DNA from: Alphaproteobacteria bacterium
GTDB lineage: Bacteria > Pseudomonadota > Alphaproteobacteria > Micropepsales > Micropepsaceae
DNA length: 64,000 nt
Direction of reading: 5' to 3'
Assembly (NCBI GenBank): GCA_024236055.1
Contig: JACKLF010000001.1
Location: forward strand, 372,001 to 436,000
Shown here piece by piece: positions 9,653-19,096 of this stretch. Every line of letters begins with the position of its first letter. The stretch's first letter is position 1. The notes beneath the pieces were generated by a model. That model was not told the DNA's origin. It did not search any database and saw only the letters and a program-made list of their open reading frames with translations. A program made the position numbers and the translations under genes.

Positions 9653-12328
9653 ATGACCAAGTGGGTGTATGCATTCGGTGACGGCAAGGCGGAGGGGCGC
9701 AGCGAGATGCGCGACCTTCTGGGCGGCAAGGGCGCCAACCTGGCCGAGATGAGCAATCTGGGCCTGCCGGTTCCCCCGGGCCTGACGGTCACCACCGAAG
9801 TCTGCACCTACTATTACGCCAACGGGCACACCTATCCGTCCGACCTGAAGGCGCAGGTCGATGAAGCGCTGGCCCAGATCGGCCGTATCGCCGGCGGCAC
9901 GCTGGGCGATCCGGCGCGGCCGCTGCTGCTGTCGGTGCGCTCGGGCGCGCGCGTGTCGATGCCCGGCATGATGGACACGGTGCTGAACCTGGGCCTGAAC
10001 CCCGACACCGCCGAAGGTCTGGCCAAGCTGACGGGCAATCCGCGCTTTGCCTATGACAGCTATCGCCGCTTCATCCAGATGTATTCCGATGTCGTGCTGG
10101 GCGTCGATCATGCGCTGTTCGAGGAAATCCTGGACGAGGAAAAGGACAGCAAGGGCATCGAGCTGGATACCGACCTGGATGCCGATGACCTGAAGCATAT
10201 CGCCGGCCTGTACAAGGCGCGGGTGGAAAAGGAACTGGGCAAGCCGTTCCCGGACGATGTGCAGGAACAGCTTTGGGGCGCCATCGGCGCGGTGTTCGGG
10301 TCGTGGCATAGCCCACGCGCCAACACCTATCGCAAGCTCAACCATATCCCCGAAGACTGGGGCACAGCGGTCAGCGTACAGGCCATGGTGTTCGGCAACC
10401 GGGGCGAGACATCGGCCACCGGCGTCGCCTTCACCCGCGATCCGGCAACGGGGGAAAAGCTGCTCTATGGCGAATTCCTGATCAACGCCCAGGGCGAGGA
10501 CGTGGTGGCGGGCATTCGCACGCCCCAGCCCATCTCCAAGCTGGTGCGGGAGCGTCAGGGCGGCAAGCGCCCCTCGATGGAAGAGGCCATGCCCGACGCC
10601 TATGCCGAGCTGAAGGCGATCGGCGACCGGCTGGAGCAGCATTACCGCGACATGCAGGACGTGGAATTCACGGTGCAGGAAGGCAAGCTGTTCATGCTGC
10701 AGACCCGCGCCGGCAAGCGCACCGCCGAAGCCGCCCTGAAAGCGGCGGTGGACATGGTGGGCGAGGGGCTGATCGACAAGACCGTGGCGGTGACGCGGGT
10801 GGAGCCGGCGGCGCTGAACCAGCTTCTGCATCCCACACTCGATCCCGATGCGCCACGGGAACAGATCACCGTGGGCCTGGGTGCGTCGCCTGGCGCGGCC
10901 ACCGGCGAGGTGGCCTTCACCGCCGAGGAAGCCGAGAAGCTGGCGGCCGATCACAAGGACGTCATCCTGGTACGGGCCGAAACCAGCCCGGAGGACATTC
11001 ACGGCATGCATGCGGCGCGCGGCATCCTGACCGCGCGCGGCGGCATGACATCCCACGCCGCCGTGGTGGCGCGCGGCATGGGGCGCCCCTGCGTGTCCGG
11101 CGCGGGCATGCTGAAGATCGACGCCGCCAAGGGCGAGATGACGGCGGGCGATGTCGTGATCAAGCGCGGCGAGATTCTGACCATCGACGGCGCGACGGGC
11201 CAGGTGTTCAAGGGCCGCGTGGGCCTGCGCCAGCCTGAACTGACGGGTGATTTCGGCACGCTGATGCAGTGGGCCGACGAGGTGCGCCGCCTGAAGGTGC
11301 GCACCAATGCCGATACGCCCACGGATGCGGCGACAGCGCGCAAGTTCGGCGCCGAAGGCATCGGCCTGTGCCGCACCGAACACATGTTCTTCGATGCCGA
11401 ACGCATCATCGCGGTGCGCCAGATGATCCTGGCCGACACCGAGGAGGGGCGCAAAGAGGCGCTGGCCAAGCTGCTGCCGATCCAGCGCGGCGATTTCGAG
11501 GCCATCTTCACCGAGATGGCGGGCCTGCCCGTGACCATCCGTCTGCTGGATCCGCCGCTGCACGAATTTTTGCCCCACAAGGAGGAGGAATTCGAGGAAG
11601 TGGCGCATGCCGCCGGTTCAAGCGTGGCCAAGCTGCGCGCCCGCGCCACGATCCTGCATGAGGCGAACCCCATGCTGGGCCATCGCGGCTGCCGCCTGGG
11701 CATCACCTATCCCGAAATCTACGAAATGCAGGCCCGCGCCATCCTGGAAGCCGCCCTGGCGGTCGAGGAAAAGGGCGGTGCGCCGGTGCAGCTTGAAATC
11801 ATGATCCCGCTGGTCGGCTTCAAGGCCGAGCTGGATGCGCTGGCGGCCCGCATTGCGGGCGTTGCCGAGGCGATCAAGGCCGACAAGGGCAAGGTGCCCG
11901 CCTACATGATCGGCACGATGATCGAACTGCCGCGCGCGGCGCTGCGGGCGGGACAGATTGCCGAGACGGCGCAGTTCTTTTCTTTTGGCACGAACGACCT
12001 GACACAGACGACGATCGGCATCAGCCGCGACGATGCGGGCATGTTCCTGGGCGAGTATCTGAACAAGGGTCTGATCGCGCGCGATCCGTTTGTTTCGATC
12101 GATGTGGAAGGTGTCGGCGAACTTGTGCGCATCGCCGCGGAGCGTGGCCGCGCAACGCGCGCGAACATCAAGCTTGGCATCTGCGGCGAGCATGGCGGCG
12201 ATCCGGACTCGATCCGCTTCTGTCACGACTCAGGGCTGGACTATGTTTCCTGCTCGCCATTTCGTGTCCCGGTTGCGCGTCTGGCCGCGGCGCAGGCGGC
12301 ACTGGAAAAGAGTCGCAGGGACGTCTGA
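9653..12328 (+). CDS. ppdK: pyruvate, phosphate dikinase
   Basis: Interconverts pyruvate, ATP and phosphate with phosphoenolpyruvate, AMP and pyrophosphate; in heterotrophs it serves gluconeogenesis or a pyrophosphate-linked glycolysis. The 891-residue protein is complete. The N-terminal nucleotide-binding domain starts KWVYAFGDGKAEG and LLGGKGANLAEMS; the swivelling phosphohistidine domain has the signature GGMTSHAAVVARGMGRPCV near residues 463-481 (His at TSHAA); the C-terminal TIM barrel has GIGLCRTEHMFF and ends with the substrate-binding GICGEHGGDP region. The gene is clean of frameshifts although its upstream neighbour is damaged. glyS-ppdK adjacency is common in alphaproteobacteria. 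Confidence 0.97.
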   Translation: MTKWVYAFGDGKAEGRSEMRDLLGGKGANLAEMSNLGLPVPPGLTVTTEVCTYYYANGHTYPSDLKAQVDEALAQIGRIAGGTLGDPARPLLLSVRSGARVSMPGMMDTVLNLGLNPDTAEGLAKLTGNPRFAYDSYRRFIQMYSDVVLGVDHALFEEILDEEKDSKGIELDTDLDADDLKHIAGLYKARVEKELGKPFPDDVQEQLWGAIGAVFGSWHSPRANTYRKLNHIPEDWGTAVSVQAMVFGNRGETSATGVAFTRDPATGEKLLYGEFLINAQGEDVVAGIRTPQPISKLVRERQGGKRPSMEEAMPDAYAELKAIGDRLEQHYRDMQDVEFTVQEGKLFMLQTRAGKRTAEAALKAAVDMVGEGLIDKTVAVTRVEPAALNQLLHPTLDPDAPREQITVGLGASPGAATGEVAFTAEEAEKLAADHKDVILVRAETSPEDIHGMHAARGILTARGGMTSHAAVVARGMGRPCVSGAGMLKIDAAKGEMTAGDVVIKRGEILTIDGATGQVFKGRVGLRQPELTGDFGTLMQWADEVRRLKVRTNADTPTDAATARKFGAEGIGLCRTEHMFFDAERIIAVRQMILADTEEGRKEALAKLLPIQRGDFEAIFTEMAGLPVTIRLLDPPLHEFLPHKEEEFEEVAHAAGSSVAKLRARATILHEANPMLGHRGCRLGITYPEIYEMQARAILEAALAVEEKGGAPVQLEIMIPLVGFKAELDALAARIAGVAEAIKADKGKVPAYMIGTMIELPRAALRAGQIAETAQFFSFGTNDLTQTTIGISRDDAGMFLGEYLNKGLIARDPFVSIDVEGVGELVRIAAERGRATRANIKLGICGEHGGDPDSIRFCHDSGLDYVSCSPFRVPVARLAAAQAALEKSRRDV

Positions 12329-12619
12329 ACTCTGTAGACAGCATAGGAAAACATTGGATTTTCAGGCTTTTCGTGACGCTCTGTCACGTTAATGAAAAAA
12401 ATTGTTTGACGACTCGGAAATTGGGAGGCAAAAGCCGCGCCCAATGGTGCTGGGAACCATTCGGAACTTTTGAAGGACGACGCTTAATCGAAACAGCCTC
12501 ATCGAAACAGCAACTGCGACATGAAGCCTGAACAGGGGCGGAAACACCGCAAGAGCGAAGTAGAGCAAGTCTGATTGAACTAGCGAAACCTCGAGCCGAA
12601 AAAAGAGTCTCACCGAAAA
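12329..12619. other. intergenic region between ppdK and the cell-wall hydrolase
   Basis: No gene is supported here. The region is less GC-rich than its surroundings. It holds a short inverted repeat (CGTGAC-GCTCT-GTCACG, about 12373-12389) that could lie at the end of the ppdK transcript, though without a T tract, and a direct repeat of ATCGAAACAGC (near 12488 and 12502). A promoter for the hydrolase gene is likely but not clear enough to mark. Confidence 0.5.
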
Positions 12620-13241
12620 ATGCCGAAACGAACCAACGACGCGATTTCGCGTTCCGACCGCGTGCTTCTTGCATCGCTGGCGATCATCCTGGCCACGGCC
12701 AGCGCCGCTGTGGGGGCATCCCTGGCGTATCGTCCGTCTACGGATAAAGTCGCCGCCGTTGCCGCCAAGGTGGCCCCCGCGGTCCAGGCGCCGGCCCAGC
12801 AGGCGCCCCAGGATTCGGTCATGGCGCAGCTTCTGCGCGAGCACCGTTGCCTGGCGGAAGTCATGTATTACGAGGCCCGCGGCGAGGGCGAAGCCGGAGA
12901 GAAGGCGATCGCCGAAGTCGTGTTCCACCGCATGAACCACGGCAATTATGGCCATTCCATCTGCGCGGTCGTCTATGAGGGCAAGGGGCATCCGGGTTGC
13001 CAGTTCTCGTTCGCCTGCAACGGCGCCATGGACAAGACCAAGCAGCCGCGCGCCTGGCGCCGGGCCGAGGTTCTGGCCGCCCGCATCCTGACCGGCGAAG
13101 TGCCGCTGCGGAACACCACCGGCGGGGCGACCAACTTCCATTCGGTTTCGGTGACGCCCGAATGGGCCGAGACGCTGAAAGACCACCCAGATCGGCAACC
13201 ACATTTTCTATCGCGGCGTCGCACGCACCCGCGCGTCCTGA
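12620..13241 (+). CDS. cell-wall hydrolase (SleB family), one-base slip near the 3' end
   Basis: Membrane-anchored lytic enzyme of the spore-cortex hydrolase (Hydrolase_2/SleB) family, acting on peptidoglycan in the periplasm. There is one N-terminal membrane segment (about residues 16-34), an Ala/Pro linker, and the catalytic domain starting near residue 75 (CLAEVMYYEARGEGEAGEKA, with the catalytic Glu), then QFSFACNG and GATNFHS. At 13178-13180 the run AAA should be AA: CTG AAG ACC ACC CAG restores the family's TQIGNHIFYRGVA and a TGA at 13241, giving 206 residues. As given, the frame runs on wrongly to 13345. The 3' end overlaps the convergent nadC gene by about 34 bases. Confidence 0.85.
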
Positions 13242-14115
13242 GCGGTTCCAGAAACCAGACCGATATCCAGGTTGGGCGCGCTGTGGGTCAGCGCGCCGGA
13301 GCTGATGTAATCAACGCCTGTCTCGGCTATTGCGCGCACGCTTGAAAGCGAGACATTGCCGGAGGCTTCCAGCGCGCGGCCGCCAGAAGGTTTCGCAGTT
13401 GCGGCCACGGCGCGTTTCAGATCGTCCGTGTTCATATTGTCCAGCAGGATGGCGTCGGCGCCCGCCTTCAGGGCCTCGAGCTGGGACAGGCTGTCGACCT
13501 CGATCTCGATTTTCACCATGTGGCCCAGGCCGGCGCGCAGCTGCGCCACGGCTGGCGCAATGCCTCCGGCGGCGGCGATGTGGTTGTCCTGATCATGGCG
13601 GCGTCATCCAGGCCGAAGCGGCTGATTGAAGCTCGCCGCAGCGCACCGCATATTCTGCAGCAGCCGAAGGCCGGGCAGTCTTGCGGGTGCAGACGATATG
13701 CGCCTTCGTGCCCTCCACTGCGCGAACCAGCGCCGCGCCGTGGCGGTCGCGGTGCCCGAAGTGGGGCCCAGAAGTTCAGTGCCACCCGTTCGGCCGTCAG
13801 CAGGCTCGCGGGCGCTGCCGGCGATGGTCGCCAGCGTGCCCCGGCACTCGGCATCGGCGCCGTCCGGTATCATCGCAACTGAAAAGGAGAGGGCCGGGTC
13901 GACCAGACTAAAGGCAAGCCGGGCGGCGATCATCCCGGCGATGCGGCCGGGCTTGCGCGCCACCAGGCGGGCGCTGGCGGTGGCGTCTTCGGGAATGGTC
14001 AGCTGGCTGGTGATGTCGCCGGCGCGGCCTAGATCCTCCAGCAGGGCGGCGCGGACCTGCGGCTCGACCAGCAGGTCCGGCGGCGGCCGGTGAAGGCAAG
14101 CGCGCTGGCTGTCAT
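13208..14115 (-). pseudogene. nadC: nicotinate-nucleotide pyrophosphorylase (quinolinate phosphoribosyltransferase), frame disrupted
   Basis: Third step of de novo NAD synthesis: quinolinate plus PRPP gives nicotinate mononucleotide and CO2. The start is ATG 14115 (MTASALAFTG), overlapping the nadB stop as ATGA. The N-terminal half (DLLVEPQVRAALLEDLGRAG, then DITSQLTIPED) follows one slipped base near 14090, and the middle (about 13560-13830) is scrambled over frames. The C-terminal part is clean and diagnostic: KIEIEVDSLSQLEALKAGAD, AILLDNMNTDDLKRAV and GVDYISSGALTHSAPNLDIG. Operon position after nadA and nadB supports the call. I think this is a working gene with sequence errors. Confidence 0.88.
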
Positions 14116-15685
14116 TTGCGGGCGCGGCGGGCTGCGTGTCGGGGCCTGTTCGGCGATGCGGGCGGCATCGGCCAGGGTGATCAGGGTTCGCTGGGCCACG
14201 GGGGCCGCCTGGGGATAATCGGTGCGCCAATGGCCGCCCCGGGACTCGGTGCGGGCCAGGGCGGCAGCCGCGACCAGCTGGCGCAGACTGGCGTGTCTGG
14301 CCCCCAGGGCTGGCTCGGTGCCTGCCCGCTCCAGCCGGGAAATGGTCGCCAGGGCCGCCCTGAGGCCCGCTGCGTCCCGTTCCAGCCCGGCCAGGCGGGT
14401 CATGGCGTTGCGCAGGACATGGGGCGGGGCGGGGCTGGCATGGCTGGCCGGCGCCTGGGGGGTGCCGCGCACGGGGCCGGGGGCCAGCATGCCGGCCACG
14501 TCCTGGGCCACGCGGGCGCCGAACACCAGTCCTTCCAGCAGGGAATTGAGGCCAGCCGGTTGGCGCCGTGCAGGCCCGTGGCGGCGCATTCGCAGCGCCC
14601 AGCAGGCGGGCAGCAGGTGTGCCATGCGCGTCGCGCAGCAATGCCGCCCATGTGATAGTGCGCCGCCGGTGCCAACTGGATGGGCTGGATCGCCGGATCG
14701 ATCCCGCCGCCATGCAGGACGCATGGACTGTGGTAGTGACCGCGCGAAATCGGCGCCGATGGCTTCGCGGCAGTCCGAAACACCTTTTAGCGGATGCGAT
14801 CTGGCGATGAGATGGCGCGCGCCACGATATCGCGCGGCGCAGTTCGGCATCGGCATGCACGGCGGTCAGCAAACGCTCGCCGCGGCTGTTGATCAGCACC
14901 GCGCCTTCGCCGCAGCGCCTCGGTCGCCAGCGGCGGGAATTCCTGCCACGGCAATGGCGGTGGATGGAACTGGACGAATTCCGGGTCGGCGATAACGCGC
15001 CCGCGCGGCCGGCCATGCCAATCCTTTCCGCCGCGCGCTTCCAGCGCGGTTGGTGGTCACGGCGTACACAGCGCCGGCTACCGCCGCTGGCCAGGATCAC
15101 CGCGCGGCCCGCAGCAGGATGATGCGGGCGTGCGCGCCATGGCCCACCCGCAAAGATGCGCAGACGCGGCCGTCTTCCATCGCCAGTTCGACGGCATGAT
15201 GGCCTTCCAGCAGGGTGATGCGCTGGCCTGCCAGGGCGTGCGCGCCGCCAGAAAGCGGCGGTGGCGCAGATCGCCGCGCCCGCGCCATCGCCGCGGACAT
15301 GGACGATGCGCGAGGTGGAATGCGCCGCCTCGCGGCCCAGCGCCAGGCTGCCATCGGCGGCGCGATCGAACGGCGTGCCCAGCGCCAGCAGGTCGTGAAT
15401 TCGGTCGGGGGCTTCGCGCGTCACCAGCTCGACGATGGCCGGATCGCACAGGCCCGCGCCCGCCATCACGGTGTCGTGGGCATGGCTCTGCCAGCTGTCG
15501 CCTTCGCCCATGGCGGCGGCGATGCCGCCCTGCGCCCAGGCGCTGGAGCCGGACTGGCCCGCCGGGGTGCCCGACAGGACGATGCACGGCATCGGCGCCA
15601 GTTTTAGCGCGGTGAACATCCCGGCGATGCCGGCGCCCAAAATCAGGGCGCCGTCCGTCTCGATGATATTGTCCATGTGGCGCAT
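14112..15685 (-). pseudogene. nadB: L-aspartate oxidase, frame disrupted
   Basis: FAD enzyme that oxidises aspartate to iminoaspartate, the substrate NadA turns into quinolinate. The N-terminus is clear: ALILGAGIAGMFTALKLAP (dinucleotide-binding fold), then GQSGSSAWAQGGIAAAMG and the motif around GREAAHSTSRIVHVRGDGAG. From about 15290 onward the coding drifts through all three frames; fragments such as LLEGHHAVELAMEDGRVC and, near the end, SRGGHWRTDYP (the C-terminal substrate-binding region) identify the rest. It starts four bases after nadA stops. The span of 1574 bases fits the normal size of about 520 residues, so no large piece is lost. Confidence 0.88.
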
Positions 15686-15689
15686 GGCG

Positions 15690-16703
15690 TCAGGCCCTGA
15701 CCGCCAGCATCCGGTCGATCGGCGCCCTGGCGCGCGCGGCGATCGCCGGATCGACGATCACTTCATGGGTCATGGTCTGAAGGCTGTGCAGGATGCCGTC
15801 CAGTGTGATGCGCTTCATATGCGGGCACAGGTTGCAGGGGCGGATGAATTCGGTGCCGGGATTTTCGGCGGCGACATTGTCGCTCATCGAGCATTCCGTG
15901 ATCATCACCACGCGCTGGGGGTGATGGACGCCGACATAATCGATCATCGCGGCGGTCGATCCGGCGAAATCGGCCTCGGCCACCACTTCGGGCGGGCATT
16001 CGGGATGGGCCAGCACCACGATGCCGGGATGGGCGGCGCGATAGTCGCGGATCTCGTCCGCGGTGAAGCGCTCATGCACCTCGCAGGCGCCTTCCCATGT
16101 GATGACCTTCACGCCGGTCTGCGCCGCCACATTGCGGGCCAGATACTTGTCGGGGATCATGATGACGGTGTCGGTGCCGAAATCGCTGGCGATGGCTTCC
16201 ACCACCTTCACGGCATTGCCGCTGGTGCAGCAGATATCGCTTTCCGCCTTCACGTCGGCCGAGGTGTTCACATAGGTCACCACCGGCAGGCCGGGATATT
16301 TCTGTTTCAGCAGGCGCACATCGGCCCCGGTGATGGAGGAGGCCAGTGAGCATCCCGCGCGCATGTCGGGGATCAGGACGGTCTTTTGCGGCGACAGGAT
16401 CTTGGATGTCTCGGCCATGAAGTGGACGCCGGCCTGCACGATAACCTGCGCATCGGTGCGCGCGGCCTCGCGCGCCAGCGCCAGGCTGTCGCCGACAAAG
16501 TCGCCGACGCAGTGGAAGATTTCGGGCGTCATGTAGTTGTGCGCCAGGATGACGGCGTTCTTTTCCCGCTTGAGGCGGTTGATCTCGGCGATCACCGGGG
16601 CATAGGCATGCCATTCGGCGGGCGGAACGAATTTCGCCACCTTGGGATACAGCCGGTCGGTGGCGCGGGCCACCGCATCGGTATAGGCAAGTTCGACACC
16701 CAT
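15690..16703 (-). CDS. nadA: quinolinate synthase A
   Basis: 4Fe-4S enzyme that condenses iminoaspartate with dihydroxyacetone phosphate to quinolinate, the committed intermediate of NAD. The 337-residue protein is complete: NAVILAHNYMTPEIFH near the N-terminus, ADMRAGCS-like cluster site (read IPDMRAGCSLASS), SDICCTSGNAVKVVEA and CNLCPHMKRITLDG supply the three cluster cysteines. The start has a strong site, AAGGAGG seven bases ahead of the ATG. First gene of nadABC; the promoter region holds a 17-base inverted repeat (16727-16743), so transcription is probably repressed when NAD is plentiful. Confidence 0.97.
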   Translation of the reverse strand: MGVELAYTDAVARATDRLYPKVAKFVPPAEWHAYAPVIAEINRLKREKNAVILAHNYMTPEIFHCVGDFVGDSLALAREAARTDAQVIVQAGVHFMAETSKILSPQKTVLIPDMRAGCSLASSITGADVRLLKQKYPGLPVVTYVNTSADVKAESDICCTSGNAVKVVEAIASDFGTDTVIMIPDKYLARNVAAQTGVKVITWEGACEVHERFTADEIRDYRAAHPGIVVLAHPECPPEVVAEADFAGSTAAMIDYVGVHHPQRVVMITECSMSDNVAAENPGTEFIRPCNLCPHMKRITLDGILHSLQTMTHEVIVDPAIAARARAPIDRMLAVRA

Positions 16704-16726
16704 CTGGACCTCCTTGCCGCGGATAA

Positions 16727-16743
16727 ATACTCACTTCGAGTAT
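16727..16743 (-). promoter_or_regulatory. operator-like inverted repeat upstream of nadA
   Basis: Perfect inverted repeat ATACTC-N5-GAGTAT, 24-40 bases upstream of the nadA ATG and within the AT-rich stretch that should hold the promoter. The adjacent minus-strand operon ends with a probable NAD-responsive regulator, which makes it the best candidate binder. That pairing is inference; I did not see a second copy of the full repeat in the window. Confidence 0.6.
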
Positions 16744-16919
16744 ATATCTAGGGCAAAAAACCCGGCCTTCAAGGAGCCGGTTCATGACTAATGCTACACC
16801 GGAGCATTAAGGGGTCAAGAGTCGCTAACGCGCGGATCAGCCATGCGTTGCGGTTTTATGTCGTTTCGCCGCAGCTTTGTTGAAATACGCCAACGGGATA
16901 GGCGATGGGCGAGGCCCGG

Positions 16920-17894
16920 TCAGCCGGGACGTGTGCGCCGTGCGCTCAGCCGGACGCCGGGCGCGGGGCGCTCGCGCAGCACCTCGCGGCGGAATCGGAA
17001 CAGCTCGGCCGGCCGCCCCCGGGCGGGGGTGCAGAACTTGCCGGTGCCTTCGACCAGACCCTGTTCGTTGACCAGGCGGCGGAAGTTCTGCTTGTGCAGG
17101 CGCAGGCCCGCCAGCGCCTCCACCGCCCGCTGCAACTCCAGCAGGGTGAAGGTGGGCGCCATCAGCTCGAACACCACCGGCCGGTACTTCAGCTTCCCGC
17201 GCAGGCGGGCGATCGCCGTGGCCAGGATGCGGCGATGGTCGAACACCATCGGCGTGCCCAGGCGGACCGCGCCCCTTGGCGCCTGCCGCTGTCCGCCGTC
17301 GCGGTGATACTCCTCGACCAGGCCGGCTTCATAGAGAAGCTCGTATCGTTCCAGCACCCGCTCTTCGTCCCAGCCTTCCCCGAAACAGATATTGACCCGC
17401 TCGCGCCGGCGTTCGGCGACATCCCCATTGGGGGCGTCGCGCACGAATTTCTGCAGCGCCGGCAGGATGACCTCGTCGATCATGGCCGGGCGGTTGTCGC
17501 GCCAGTCTTCCCAGGGAAAATAATGGTACCAGCCGCGCCATTGTGTGCCGGGCGCTTCGCCGATCCGGCGGGTCAGGGCCAGATAGCCCACCGAAACAAC
17601 GCGCGTGCCCGCATCATGGCCCGGCTGCTTCATCGTTCTGGCGCTGCGGTGGCGGCCCAGATCGCCAAAGGTATAGAGCTGCTCGGTATAGCCCAGGTCG
17701 AAACGCGTCTGTTCGCCGACCCATTTGCGCAGACCCTGTTCCAGGGTGCGGTGATGGACCGGATCGAAGGGGCCGAAAGGCAGTGCGTCGTGCGTGCCTT
17801 CATGGCTGACCACCAGCACGGACGGCATCTCGCCTTCCACCGCCACGATGGCGGCGGACAGGCCGATGGAAACGGCGCTGGCCTTGGTGCTCAT
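16920..17894 (-). CDS. nadQ: NAD-biosynthesis transcriptional regulator (NadQ/NrtR-like, Nudix plus winged helix)
   Basis: 324-residue protein of the alphaproteobacterial NAD regulator group: an N-terminal Nudix-related sensor domain (about residues 15-190, for example VSVGYLALTRRIGEAPG and WYHYFPWEDWRDNRPAMIDE) followed by a C-terminal winged-helix part (about 225-310: FELMAPTFTLLELQRAVEAL, then LHKQNFRRLVNEQG). Such proteins are repressors of NAD synthesis genes that sense NAD metabolites; the catalytic Nudix box is not evident here. nadABC with an inverted repeat at its promoter lies immediately downstream on the same strand. It is the last gene of a group with the phosphatase, HD and TauE-like genes. 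The symbol follows the family, not direct proof. Confidence 0.8.
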   Translation of the reverse strand: MSTKASAVSIGLSAAIVAVEGEMPSVLVVSHEGTHDALPFGPFDPVHHRTLEQGLRKWVGEQTRFDLGYTEQLYTFGDLGRHRSARTMKQPGHDAGTRVVSVGYLALTRRIGEAPGTQWRGWYHYFPWEDWRDNRPAMIDEVILPALQKFVRDAPNGDVAERRRERVNICFGEGWDEERVLERYELLYEAGLVEEYHRDGGQRQAPRGAVRLGTPMVFDHRRILATAIARLRGKLKYRPVVFELMAPTFTLLELQRAVEALAGLRLHKQNFRRLVNEQGLVEGTGKFCTPARGRPAELFRFRREVLRERPAPGVRLSARRTRPG

Positions 17895-17931
17895 GGTAAC
17901 ACCATCTCAGATACTCTCACACCAGTTATCC

Positions 17932-18450
17932 TCACAGGCCTTCCAGCGGAAAGACAGTAGGGACGCCCTGTTCGACCGCCACGGGCGGGCCCATCGCATT
18001 CAGGGCGGCGCTCATGCGCCCGCCCCGGCCCAGCGCGGCATCGGCGTGCGAGACGAGCAGCCGGTTGGGTGCGGCATGGGGCGCGCGCTGGCGCATGGCA
18101 CGGGCGATCTCGATCTCGCGGTCCGGTCCCAGCCGGTCGCACAGGATGATGAAAGCCGAGGCCATGGAGCGGCTGATCCCGGCCCAGCAGTGGATGACCA
18201 GCGGCGCCCGCGCATCCCACGCGCGCGCAAACGCCAGCAACTGCTCGACATGCTGGGGGCCGGGCGGGGCGGTGCCGGCGGCCGCATCGGCCACGTCATT
18301 CATGCCCAGCTTCAGATGGGCTTCGATGGCATAGCCCATGGGCGTGGCGATCATGTGCTCGGGCGAGAGCAGGCTCACCAAATGGGATGGGGCATGACTG
18401 TCGAGCGTTTCGGCAAGGTTCGAAAGCGGGCTGACCAGAAGGCGTGGCAT
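17932..18450 (-). CDS. tyrosine/dual-specificity phosphatase family protein
   Basis: 172-residue cytoplasmic phosphatase. The Cys-based active site HCWAGISRSMA sits at residues 87-97 (Cys88 nucleophile, Arg94 phosphate-binding), matching HCxxGxxRS. The rest is a compact domain with an acidic loop region before it (GMNDVADAAAG), a candidate place for the general-acid Asp. No signal peptide. It sits 37 bases upstream of the NAD regulator and 46 bases after the HD gene, all on one strand, so one transcript is likely. Substrate is unknown; the context suggests a nucleotide or NAD-related phosphoester as much as a phosphoprotein. Confidence 0.85.
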   Translation of the reverse strand: MPRLLVSPLSNLAETLDSHAPSHLVSLLSPEHMIATPMGYAIEAHLKLGMNDVADAAAGTAPPGPQHVEQLLAFARAWDARAPLVIHCWAGISRSMASAFIILCDRLGPDREIEIARAMRQRAPHAAPNRLLVSHADAALGRGGRMSAALNAMGPPVAVEQGVPTVFPLEGL

Positions 18451-18496
18451 GGGGATGTTCTAGCCCGATTGGCCGGCATTGCCCATGTTCGGGATG

Positions 18497-19096
18497 TCAG
18501 GCGGGGCAGAGCCGCTGGAACCGGGCCAGGAAAAGCGCCTGGGCCTCGGCGGTGGGCAGGGGAACCAACCGGGGGGTACGAAGGCGCGCCGGGGGCCGGC
18601 CGAACAGGCGGCGCGCTTCGACCTCCTCAAAGCCGGCCAGCTGGGTCGCCTCGTAATAGGCGGACAGGTGATCGGCGCGCTTGAACAGGGTTTTCAGCGT
18701 AGCCGGGACCTGGGCCGGCAGGGCGAACCGCAGGTGAATTGCAGCCTGAAGTTTTTCCTCCAAGCTTTTGTAATTCATGCCAACTGCGGCTTTGAACGGG
18801 CTGATGAGGTCGCCGACAACATATTCTGGCGCATCATGCAGCAGCGCCATCAGGCGCGCCTCCCGCGCCAGCCTGGGCGATAGCTCGCTGACCAGCCGCT
18901 CCACCAGCACGCTGTGCTGGGCGACCGAGAAGGCGTGGGCACCCTTGGTCTGGCCGTTCCAGCGCGCCACCCGGGCCAGGCCGTGGGCGATATCGGCAAT
19001 CTCGATGTCCAGCGGGCTGGGCTCCAGAAGGTCCAGGCGGCGGCCGGACAGCATGCGCTGCCATGCGCGGGGCGGGTTGGAGGATCGGTCAGGCAT
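18497..19096 (-). CDS. HD-domain phosphohydrolase (YfbR-like)
   Basis: 199-residue metal-dependent phosphohydrolase. Metal ligands are visible: VAQHS (His61), the HD pair in LLHDAPEYVVGD (His87, Asp88) with Glu91 and Asp96 conserved as in 5'-deoxynucleotidase YfbR-type enzymes, and a distal ADH (about residue 138). Family members remove phosphate from nucleoside monophosphates. The start overlaps the 3' end of the TauE/SafE-like gene by eight bases, which points to translational coupling. Its place in an operon that ends with an NAD regulator suggests a nucleotide-pool role, but that is inference. Confidence 0.85.
   Translation of the reverse strand: MPDRSSNPPRAWQRMLSGRRLDLLEPSPLDIEIADIAHGLARVARWNGQTKGAHAFSVAQHSVLVERLVSELSPRLAREARLMALLHDAPEYVVGDLISPFKAAVGMNYKSLEEKLQAAIHLRFALPAQVPATLKTLFKRADHLSAYYEATQLAGFEEVEARRLFGRPPARLRTPRLVPLPTAEAQALFLARFQRLCPA

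Noticed and set aside
17895..17931. A second nad operator in the short gap before the NAD regulator
   Set aside because: ATACTC occurs but its partner half-site at the same spacing matches poorly, so I do not count it.
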